Positions 6,554 to 12,031 of a DNA stretch of 13,435 bases are shown here, one piece after another. The DNA lies in contig DMNK01000078.1 in the NCBI GenBank assembly GCA_003453695.1, positions 1 through 13,435 on the forward strand, given 5' to 3'. A program made the position numbers and the translations under genes. This stretch comes from Acidimicrobiaceae bacterium. Lineage in GTDB: Bacteria > Actinomycetota > Acidimicrobiia > Acidimicrobiales > UBA8190. Each line of letters starts with the position of its first letter. Position 1 is the first letter of the stretch. The notes below the pieces were generated by a model that saw only the letters and a list, made by a program, of their open reading frames with translations, made no database searches and was not told the origin of the DNA.

Positions 6554-7036
6554 TCACCAGGCCGTGCAGCCGTTCTGATCCGGCGCGTTGGGCTGCATGC
6601 GCATGGCGATCACGATCTGCTCGTCGGGGCTGGCCGCCCACTCCGGGCCGAATGCCGCCTGGCCGCCGTAAGAGATCCAGTTGGACTCCGAGATGCCCAG
6701 CCCGCCGGAGAACTCCGTCCCTTGCACGTGCCAGTTGCCGCGCTCTTCACACATGTTCACCCTCGACCAAGCGGCGCGTTCCTCGGGCGTCACCGGGTCG
6801 ACCCACTGGTTCGAGGCGGTGGCAGATGGAGCCGGGTGCGGCGGTGGCGAAGCGGCGTTGGCAGTGTTGGAGAGGAAGGCCAGCAACACCACCGCACCCG
6901 AACCCTGCGACGCCGTGTGGTGTCGAGGGGCGTGCTGGCGCGACAAGACGAAGCTGTGCGGAGCCGCCTGTGCCAGCCAGACCGAGGCGAGCACCGGTCC
7001 GGCGAGCAGCATCCGGGTCAAGGGGGCGCGCGTCAC
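6554..7036 (-). CDS. Secreted Rpf-like (transglycosylase-like) domain protein
   Basis: About 160 residues if it starts at the GTG at 7036. A hydrophobic MLLAGPVLASVWLAQA stretch after TRAPLTR acts as signal or anchor, a second hydrophobic stretch follows, then a Pro/Ala linker. The C-terminal 75 residues match the resuscitation-promoting-factor fold: W-S-R-V-N-M-C-E-E-R-G-N-W, then F-S-GGLG, S-x-S-N-W, Y-GG, a P-D-E-Q-I segment and a final C-T-A-W. The first glutamate after the cysteine corresponds to the catalytic residue of Rpf and lysozyme-like enzymes, and the two cysteines probably form the family disulfide. The likely role is cleavage of peptidoglycan glycan strands during growth or exit from dormancy. 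The start is uncertain: TTG 7096, GTG 7036 and ATG 7012 are all in frame and none has a good ribosome binding site. It is divergent from the MFS gene. Confidence 0.75.
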   Translation of the reverse strand: MTRAPLTRMLLAGPVLASVWLAQAAPHSFVLSRQHAPRHHTASQGSGAVVLLAFLSNTANAASPPPHPAPSATASNQWVDPVTPEERAAWSRVNMCEERGNWHVQGTEFSGGLGISESNWISYGGQAAFGPEWAASPDEQIVIAMRMQPNAPDQNGCTAW

Positions 7037-7097
7037 CTGAGGGGAGGGCTTCCGGGCACGTGGGCGCGCGTCAGTAGAGGGAGGGGTTCCGGGCAAT
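7022..7097. repeat. Imperfect tandem duplication (about 37-38 bp units)
   Basis: Two adjoining copies, about 7022-7060 and 7061-7097, share an identical GGGCGCGCGTCA (7024-7035 and 7062-7073) and end in near-identical G-rich sequence with TTCCGGGCA at 7050-7058 and 7087-7095. They differ in length by about one base and at a few positions between the conserved blocks. The repeat covers all the upstream start candidates of the Rpf-like gene. Confidence 0.65.
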
Positions 7098-7224
7098 AGG
7101 CGGTGCCCTACCCCGGCGCCGGCTCGCCTACTCCCCTTGCCCGGCCTGCCCCCGAGCGGCGACGCCCCTGGTCAGAGGTACCATGCGCCCCGAAAGCGCC
7201 CACGAATAACAGGGCGCGTCCGTC

Positions 7225-7230
7225 TACGCT
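7225..7230 (+). promoter_or_regulatory. -10 element placed for a leaderless MFS transcript
   Basis: TACGCT fits TAnnnT and is followed by exactly six bases before the GTG at 7237. No ribosome binding site is present. That spacing puts the transcription start at or next to the start codon, so the mRNA is probably leaderless. No clear -35 is visible. Confidence 0.45.
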
Positions 7231-7236
7231 CGCACC

Positions 7237-8787
7237 GTGAGCAACACCAGGTCGATCGGCCGGGAGCCTCCCCGGCCGACGGCGTGGTCGTCGGGGGCCA
7301 GCCTGGCCTCTCGCACGGCGGCGGCCGGGCGGCGCCGGCTCACCAACCTTCTCGGGGGGCCGGACCGGACGAGGGTCATCGTCGTGCTGGCGTGCGTGCT
7401 GGCGCTCGCCAGTGCCGACGCAGCCACCGTCGGGGCGTCGGCCACCGCCTTGCGTCAGTCGCTCAAGATCGACAACACCGACATCGGCCTGCTCGTCGCC
7501 GTGAGCTCGCTCGTGGGCGCGGTCGCATCCGTCCCCTTCGGGATGCTCGCCGACCGGGTTCGCCGCACCCCGACGCTCGGGTTCGCAGTGGCCCTGTGGG
7601 GAGTGGCCATGTTCTTGAGCGCCACCGCGCACACGTTCGGGGGCCTGCTGTTCTGGCGGCTGTGGCTGGGCGTGGTGACCGCGGCGGCAGGCCCGGCGGT
7701 GGCGTCACTGGTCGGGGACTACTTCCCGGGAGCCGAGCGCGGCAAGATCTACAGCTACATCCTGACCGGCGAGCTCATCGGCGCCGGCTTCGGCTTCGCC
7801 GTGACCGGCGACATCTCGGCGCTGTCGTGGCGGGCGGCGTTCGTGATCCTCGGCCTCGTCGCCTTCCCGCTTTCGCTGGCCTTGTTCCGGCTCCCTGAGC
7901 CCGTCCGCGGCGGAGCCCGGGCTCTGCCCGCCGAGGGCGCCGACACCGCCGCTGCTCCGCCGAGCCGGGCACCGGCGGTTCCGGGCGGGCCGTCCCACGC
8001 GGAGGGCGCCCCGACCACCTCGGCGGTGCCGGCCGCGGACGAGGGGCCTCAGGTCACCGACGCCCAGCGCCTGGCGGCCGAGCGCGGCATCCAATCCGAT
8101 GCCCGGCTGGTCGCCCAGGCGAGAAAGCCGCGCATGGGCCTCATCTCCGCCGTGCGCTACGTGCTCGAGGTGCGGACGAACGTGGCGCTCATCGTGTCGA
8201 GCGCCTGCGGGTACTACTTCCTGGCCGGTGTCCAGACCTTCGGCGTCGAGTTCGTCCGCGGCCACTACCACGTGAACGCGGCGCTGGCCAACCTGCTCAT
8301 GATCGCCGTCGGCGGCGGCGCCGCCGTGGGAGTCATGACCGCCGGGCCCCTCGGCGACAGGTGGCTGCACAACGGCCGGCTCACGGCACGCGTCACGCTT
8401 CCCGCCGTGGCCGCCACCCTCACCGTCGTGCTCTTCATTCCCGCCCTCATCACGACGAGCATCCTCACGGCGCTGCCCTACGTCATCTTCGCCGCCATGG
8501 CACTGTCCGCGCAGAACCCTCCAATCGACGCGGCGCGCCTCGACATCATGCCGGCTCAGTTGTGGGGCCGCGCCGAAGGCATACGTACCTTCCTGCGCAC
8601 CGGCGCCCAGGCCCTCGCTCCTCTGCTCTTCGGCGTCGTGTCGGACTACCTCGGCCTGACCACCACCTTCTACATCATGTTGCTTCCTCTGGCGGCGAGC
8701 GCCTTCTTCCTCTTCCGAGCCCGCACGAGCTATCCCCGGGACGTGGCCACCGCGGCCGCCGCTTCCGCCCCCGCCCTGGCCGCCTGA
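7237..8787 (+). CDS. MFS family transporter
   Basis: 516 residues from GTG 7237. After a basic, cytoplasmic N-terminal tail of about 45 residues, membrane segments alternate in two bundles. The motif A signature G-M-L-A-D-R-V-R-R (102-110) lies between segments 2 and 3, and an R-L-W-L-G-V stretch with G-P-A-V-A in the next segments is typical of spinster-like or sugar-phosphate-type MFS proteins. The middle cytoplasmic loop is long (about residues 222-310), rich in Ala, Pro and Gly, and differs from the usual compact loop. A P-L-G-D-R-W motif marks the start of the second bundle. The substrate is unknown. It is followed 86 bases later by the carbonic anhydrase on the same strand, but that gene has its own promoter-like element, so co-transcription is not required. 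Confidence 0.9.
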   Translation: MSNTRSIGREPPRPTAWSSGASLASRTAAAGRRRLTNLLGGPDRTRVIVVLACVLALASADAATVGASATALRQSLKIDNTDIGLLVAVSSLVGAVASVPFGMLADRVRRTPTLGFAVALWGVAMFLSATAHTFGGLLFWRLWLGVVTAAAGPAVASLVGDYFPGAERGKIYSYILTGELIGAGFGFAVTGDISALSWRAAFVILGLVAFPLSLALFRLPEPVRGGARALPAEGADTAAAPPSRAPAVPGGPSHAEGAPTTSAVPAADEGPQVTDAQRLAAERGIQSDARLVAQARKPRMGLISAVRYVLEVRTNVALIVSSACGYYFLAGVQTFGVEFVRGHYHVNAALANLLMIAVGGGAAVGVMTAGPLGDRWLHNGRLTARVTLPAVAATLTVVLFIPALITTSILTALPYVIFAAMALSAQNPPIDAARLDIMPAQLWGRAEGIRTFLRTGAQALAPLLFGVVSDYLGLTTTFYIMLLPLAASAFFLFRARTSYPRDVATAAAASAPALAA

Positions 8788-8861
8788 CGAAGGCAGGGGC
8801 CGGCCTCGACGAACGCCACCACCACATCGGCGCCCCTCGCCGAGTTCAGCCGGCGCGGTCC

Positions 8862-8867
8862 TAAGGT
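8862..8867 (+). promoter_or_regulatory. -10 element placed for a leaderless carbonic anhydrase transcript
   Basis: TAAGGT fits TAnnnT and is followed by exactly six bases before the ATG at 8874, the same geometry as at the MFS gene. No ribosome binding site precedes the ATG. A leaderless mRNA is the simplest reading. Confidence 0.5.
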
Positions 8868-8873
8868 GCGGCC

Positions 8874-9359
8874 ATGGCCGACATCGACACCTTGCTCGCC
8901 GCCAACCACAGCTACTCCCGTTCCTTCGCGTCTCTGCCTGAGCCGAGGCCCAGCCGCCACGTCGCCGTGGTGAGCTGCATGGACACACGGCTCGACGTGC
9001 GCGGCGCGCTGGGGCTGGGCATCGGTGAGGCGCACATCCTTCGCAACGCCGGTGGCCGGGTGACCGACGACGTGCTGCGCAGCCTGGCGTTGTCCACCAA
9101 CGCCTTCGGCGTGGACGCCGTGGTGCTCATGCAGCACACCCGGTGTGGCCTGGCGGGCGTCACCGATGCCGAGCTGCGGTCGGACACCGGCGCCGAGGTG
9201 GAGTTCCTCGCCTTCTCGGACCATTCGGAAGCTCTCCAGCACGACATCGGGGTCATCGCCGGCACGCCGTTCCTCGACGGCGTGCGAACCATCGCCGGAT
9301 GGCTGTTCGACGTCGACACCGGCGTGGTCTCCGAGCTTCACCGCCGGCATCGGCGGTGA
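8874..9359 (+). CDS. Beta-class carbonic anhydrase
   Basis: 161 residues, the length of the short beta-class enzymes. Zinc ligands are visible as C35 (in S-C-M-D-T-R), H88 and C91 (in M-Q-H-T-R-C-G), and the catalytic Asp-Arg pair as D37 and R39. The R-N-A-G-G segment at 57-61 is the conserved strand and turn. The enzyme interconverts CO2 and bicarbonate in the cytoplasm. The usual H-T-D-C-G is H-T-R-C-G here, an aspartate to arginine change next to the zinc cysteine, as in a subgroup of mycobacterial-type enzymes as far as I recall. Its start has no ribosome binding site but has a well-placed -10 hexamer. It lies just before the remnant of an Mrp antiporter cluster; both concern pH or ion balance, which may be coincidence. 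Confidence 0.93.
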   Translation: MADIDTLLAANHSYSRSFASLPEPRPSRHVAVVSCMDTRLDVRGALGLGIGEAHILRNAGGRVTDDVLRSLALSTNAFGVDAVVLMQHTRCGLAGVTDAELRSDTGAEVEFLAFSDHSEALQHDIGVIAGTPFLDGVRTIAGWLFDVDTGVVSELHRRHRR

Positions 9360-9474
9360 CGTGTCCGGCCACCGGGCTCGAGCGAAAGCTCTCACAAACT
9401 CGCGGGCTCGCAGGTTTGCCCGGACCCGGGGCCGGGAAGACGAGGTTCAAATGGGAGCCGGCCCCGCCCCTCAG

Positions 9475-9525
9475 GTGCTGGTCGTACATCAGCTCGGGCC
9501 CGGAGACCTGGAACCGGCAGGATGA
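9475..9525 (+). pseudogene. Possible 3' remnant of an Mrp subunit E gene
   Basis: Sixteen codons ending in TGA read VLVVHQLGPGDLEPAG. This resembles the C-terminal strand of MrpE/MnhE proteins (L-x-V-H-x-L then a D-x-E turn). The TGA overlaps the ATG of the F-like gene by four bases (ATGA), the junction expected in an intact mrpE-mrpF pair. Upstream in this frame the residues are Arg-rich and not E-like, and the carbonic anhydrase stop lies 115 bases before. The match is short, so it is tentative. Confidence 0.35.
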
Positions 9526-9773
9526 ACATCGTTGTGGTGGCGGGAGCTGCGCTTCTCGTGGCGGGCACACCCCTCGGCATCGTGCTGTGGCGTGGCCCGA
9601 CGATGGCGGCACTGGTGATCTACGAGGTGTTGAGCGCAATCACCGTCGTTGTGCTCGTCCTCATGGCCGAGGGTTTCGGCCGCAGCGGCGAATTCGAGCT
9701 GCCCGCGCTCATGGCACTGCTGCTCTTCGCCGGGGGCCTCGTCTTCGCCAGAGCACTGGAGCGGTGGCTGTGA
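9522..9773 (+). CDS. MrpF/MnhF-like cation/proton antiporter subunit F
   Basis: 83 residues, the usual length of the F subunit. It has three hydrophobic segments (about 4-21, 29-49, 61-76), an R-G-P-T motif after the first (24-27) and an A-R-x-L-E end, the pattern of MrpF/PhaF/MnhF. In active family members R-G-P-T is normally followed by an Asp-Arg pair, and here that stretch reads M-A-A-L-V, so a conserved charged pair appears lost. F normally works only in the seven-subunit Mrp complex, which moves Na+ or K+ out in exchange for protons. No A, B, C or D subunit is in the window, E seems reduced to a tail and G is truncated, so this gene is probably not functional as an antiporter or is in decay. 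It overlaps both neighbours by four bases. Confidence 0.6.
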   Translation: MNIVVVAGAALLVAGTPLGIVLWRGPTMAALVIYEVLSAITVVVLVLMAEGFGRSGEFELPALMALLLFAGGLVFARALERWL

Positions 9774-9850
9774 CGGTGCTGCAAGACGTCGTCACGGACG
9801 TGCTCCTGGGAGTGGCTGAGGTCCTCGTGATGACCTCGTCTCTCGGCTGA
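9770..9850 (+). pseudogene. Truncated Mrp subunit G-like gene
   Basis: A GTG overlaps the stop of the F-like gene (GTGA). The frame runs 26 codons and stops at TGA 9848-9850. The text, with T-V-L-Q-D-V-V-T-D-V-L-L-G-V then a hydrophobic V-L-V-M and S-L-G, matches the first membrane helix expected at the start of MrpG/MnhG, whose genes normally code for about 90-120 residues. The conserved L-R-x-P-D-x-Y-T-R-x-H-A that should follow is absent, because the 3' end of the response regulator gene begins 21 bases downstream. Position, overlap and helix agree with a truncated G gene. Confidence 0.5.
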
Positions 9851-9871
9851 GCGCCGGGACTCCGATCAGGC

Positions 9872-10534
9872 TTACACGATGCGGTATCCGACCCCGCGGG
9901 CCGTCTCGATGCGCACGGCGGCACCGGCGAGCTTGGCACGAAGGCGCGCCACGTGGACCTCGATGGTGTTGGACCCCACGGCGTCGGCTTCCTGGCTCCA
10001 CACCTGCACGGCGATGGTCCGCCGGTCCACTACGGCCGGACTGCGCCGCATCAGCAGCTCGAGGATCCCCATCTCCGTGGCCGTCAGCGCCGGATGGCCG
10101 CCGCCTGCGGTCACCTCGCGGGTGGCCGGGTCGAGGACGACGTCGCCGACGGTGAGCCGCGGCGGGTGGACGGCGCGGGGCCGGCGCTGCAGGGCGCGCA
10201 GACGGGCGAGGAGCTCCGAGAAGTCGAAGGGCTTCACCAGGTAGTCGTCGGCCCCCTCGTCGAGGCCGGTGACCCGGTCGGCGGCGGTGTCCTTGGCGGT
10301 GAGCATGAGCACGGGCACCGACGATCCCCTTCGGCGGAGCGCCTGGAGGACCTCCAAGCCGGACGCACCCGGCATGCGCCAGTCCAGCACCGCCACTTGG
10401 TAGTCATAGGAGCGCAGGTACTCGAGGGCCTGGGTGCCGTCGGCGACGGCGTCCACCACGTAGCCGCTCTCCCGCAATCCTCGTTCGAGCACGCTGCGCA
10501 GGCCCGGATCGTCCTCGGCCACGAGCAGGCGCAC
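9872..10534 (-). CDS. OmpR/PhoB-family response regulator without adjacent kinase
   Basis: 220 residues from a GTG at 10534. The receiver domain spans about 1-118, with acidic residues D8 and D9, phospho-acceptor D51 (in V-L-D-W-R-M-P-G), T79 and K101 (in V-K-P-F). The winged-helix DNA-binding domain spans about 125-220; the recognition helix is near 189-202 (N-T-I-E-V-H-V-x-R-L-R-x-K-L) and the wing ends in R-G-V-G-Y-R. It binds DNA, probably as a phosphorylated dimer. No histidine kinase lies beside it in the window. No ribosome binding site precedes the GTG, and a TAGACC (10548-10543) eight bases before it may be a -10 for a nearly leaderless mRNA. It is divergent from the DoxX-Rieske gene, with an inverted repeat between, which suggests that it could control that gene or itself. 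Confidence 0.93.
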   Translation of the reverse strand: MRLLVAEDDPGLRSVLERGLRESGYVVDAVADGTQALEYLRSYDYQVAVLDWRMPGASGLEVLQALRRRGSSVPVLMLTAKDTAADRVTGLDEGADDYLVKPFDFSELLARLRALQRRPRAVHPPRLTVGDVVLDPATREVTAGGGHPALTATEMGILELLMRRSPAVVDRRTIAVQVWSQEADAVGSNTIEVHVARLRAKLAGAAVRIETARGVGYRIV

Positions 10535-10586
10535 GAGGAGGAGGTCTAGCCGAGGAGGCGATGCCCGGGCGCGCGGGGTCGCTTCC

Positions 10587-10613
10587 TAGAATTGCGGCTT
10601 CATACAACCGCAA
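10587..10613 (+). promoter_or_regulatory. -10-like TAGAAT overlapped by an inverted repeat (operator candidate)
   Basis: TAGAAT at 10587-10592 is close to the -10 consensus. TTGCGG (10592-10597) and CCGCAA (10608-10613) form a perfect 6+10+6 inverted repeat, extended inward by TT and AA if one C is skipped. The site lies between the divergent response regulator and DoxX-Rieske genes, 60 bases before the latter's ATG. A protein bound here would cover the likely transcription start of the plus-strand gene. No good -35 is visible. Confidence 0.45.
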
Positions 10614-10673
10614 GGACGTCGCTCGACACTGGTGGGAGGAGCGGCGACCGCCCCAGGTGGTCCTCGGAGGAGC

Positions 10674-11990
10674 ATGACCCCGTCAAACCAGCGCGCCCGC
10701 AGGCAGCCCGGGGGCGGCGGCGCGCCCACCCCGGCCCGTGGTGCCGCCCGGCCCACCCGGAGCCGTCCCGCCCCCCGCCCCGCCCCGCCGCCTGCGCATC
10801 CCTGGGCCCAGCCTCCGCCCCGGGCGCTGTGGATGGCGGGATGGGCGCTGCTCCCGCTGCGGGCCTTCCTGGGAATCACCTTCTGCTTCGCCGGGCTGCA
10901 GAAGCTGGCCAATCCCGCCTTCTTCGAGGCGTCCAATCCCATCTCGATCCAGGCCCAGTTGCACGGCGCCCTCCGGCGCAGCCCGGTGCACGCGCTGCTC
11001 TCGCCGCTGGTGCACGTGGCTGTGCCCCTCGGAGTGCTCATCGCCCTGGCCGAGCTCGCCATCGGCGCAGGCACGTTGCTCGGCCTGTGGGCACGCGTCG
11101 CCGCCGTCGGAGGAGCGGTGCTGTCGTTCTTCTTGTTCCTCACCGTGAGCTTCCATTCGAGCCCCTACTACACCGGCGCCGACATCGTCTTCCTCTTCGC
11201 CTGGCTGCCGTTGGTGCTCACCGGTTCCGGCGGCGTGCTCTCGCTCGACGCCTATCTGGCCGAGCGCACGCGTCGGGCCGCCGGGGCCGAGCCGTCGGCG
11301 GTCGTCCCGATCCCCTTCGCCGTCGTCCGGCGCGTGTGCGGCGCCTTCGACGCCGGGCGCTGCACGATGCGCCACGGCGCCCCCTGCGAGCCCGCACCGT
11401 GTCCGTTCCTGGCGGCGCGCCCACCCCGGCCGCCTCGGCTGGCCGAGCGGGAGCTCGACCGTAGCACCTTCACGACCAAGGGCGTCGCCGCCGCCGCAGC
11501 CGGTCTGGCTGCCCTCGTGACAGGAGGCGCTGCCGCAGCGGCGGGCCGTCTCGCCGGGGGCAGCTCCACCGCCCCATCGACGCCGGGGCTCTCGCCGAGG
11601 CGCACCGGGTCGCCGTCACCGACCACGCCGACGTCTCGGCCACCAGGCGGCGGATCGGGTCCCCCGGCCGGTGCCAAGCCGCCCGGCACCGCTCTGGGCC
11701 CGGCCACCGCCGTCCCGGTGGGCGGGGCGGCCTCGTTCAACGATCCCGCTACCGGAGACCCGTCGCTGGTGGTGCAGCCGCAGTCGGGGACCTTCCTCGC
11801 CTTCGACGCCGTGTGCCCGCACGCCGGGTGCACGGTGGAATGGGACCCGGCGGCCAAGTTCTTCGTCTGCCCGTGTCACGGTTCGGAGTTCAACGGGCGC
11901 ACGGGGGCGGTCGAGACCGGACCGGCCGCGACGGGCCTGGCGCCCATCGCCATTGCCGAGGGGCCCGACGGGCAGCTCTACGCCAAGTGA
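10674..11990 (+). CDS. DoxX/DoxD-like membrane protein fused to a C-terminal Rieske 2Fe-2S domain
   Basis: 438 residues from ATG 10674, chosen over GTG 10632 because GGAGG (10666-10670) precedes it, although with only three bases between. Residues 1-50 are a Pro/Ala/Arg-rich tail. Residues about 55-195 hold four membrane segments of DoxX/DoxD type, with F-L-G-I-T-F-x-F-A-G-L-Q-K-L and a D-I-V-F-L-F-A-W-L-P segment. Next comes a cysteine-rich stretch (C222, C230, C238, C243). A second membrane segment or Tat-like anchor starts near R263 with S-T-F-T-T-K-G and an Ala-rich core. A long Pro/Ser/Gly linker leads to the Rieske domain, with CPHAGC (C381, H383, C386) and CPCHGS (C399, C401, H402); C381, H383, C399 and H402 would hold the cluster, and C386-C401 the disulfide. 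DoxD takes part in thiosulfate:quinone oxidoreductase, so a quinone-linked redox role outside the membrane is likely; the substrate is inference. Confidence 0.88.
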   Translation: MTPSNQRARRQPGGGGAPTPARGAARPTRSRPAPRPAPPPAHPWAQPPPRALWMAGWALLPLRAFLGITFCFAGLQKLANPAFFEASNPISIQAQLHGALRRSPVHALLSPLVHVAVPLGVLIALAELAIGAGTLLGLWARVAAVGGAVLSFFLFLTVSFHSSPYYTGADIVFLFAWLPLVLTGSGGVLSLDAYLAERTRRAAGAEPSAVVPIPFAVVRRVCGAFDAGRCTMRHGAPCEPAPCPFLAARPPRPPRLAERELDRSTFTTKGVAAAAAGLAALVTGGAAAAAGRLAGGSSTAPSTPGLSPRRTGSPSPTTPTSRPPGGGSGPPAGAKPPGTALGPATAVPVGGAASFNDPATGDPSLVVQPQSGTFLAFDAVCPHAGCTVEWDPAAKFFVCPCHGSEFNGRTGAVETGPAATGLAPIAIAEGPDGQLYAK

Positions 11991-11997
11991 GCCCGGT

Positions 11998-12011
11998 CCG
12001 CCCCGGGGCGG
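11998..12011. terminator. GC palindrome between convergent genes
   Basis: CCGCCCCGGGGCGG is a perfect 14-bp palindrome in the 41-base gap between the DoxX-Rieske stop and the FtsH-like stop. It could fold as a short hairpin and end transcription from both sides. No T tract follows on either strand, so the terminator role rests on position. Confidence 0.3.
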
Positions 12012-12031
12012 GGCAGGGCCAGGCGTGCGGC

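Noticed and set aside
6546..6561. CCTGG-N6-CCAGG hairpin at the convergent TIGR04255-like/Rpf-like junction as a terminator
   Set aside because: Only five pairs, it overlaps the Rpf-like stop codon and has no T tract.
7705..8988. 427-codon minus-strand frame opposite the MFS and carbonic anhydrase genes
   Set aside because: It is Gly/Arg/Glu-rich without any motif, while the plus strand holds two well-recognised proteins.
9440..9460. tRNA T-loop-like GGTTCAAAT
   Set aside because: The flanking bases do not form the T-stem, and no acceptor or anticodon arm can be built around it.
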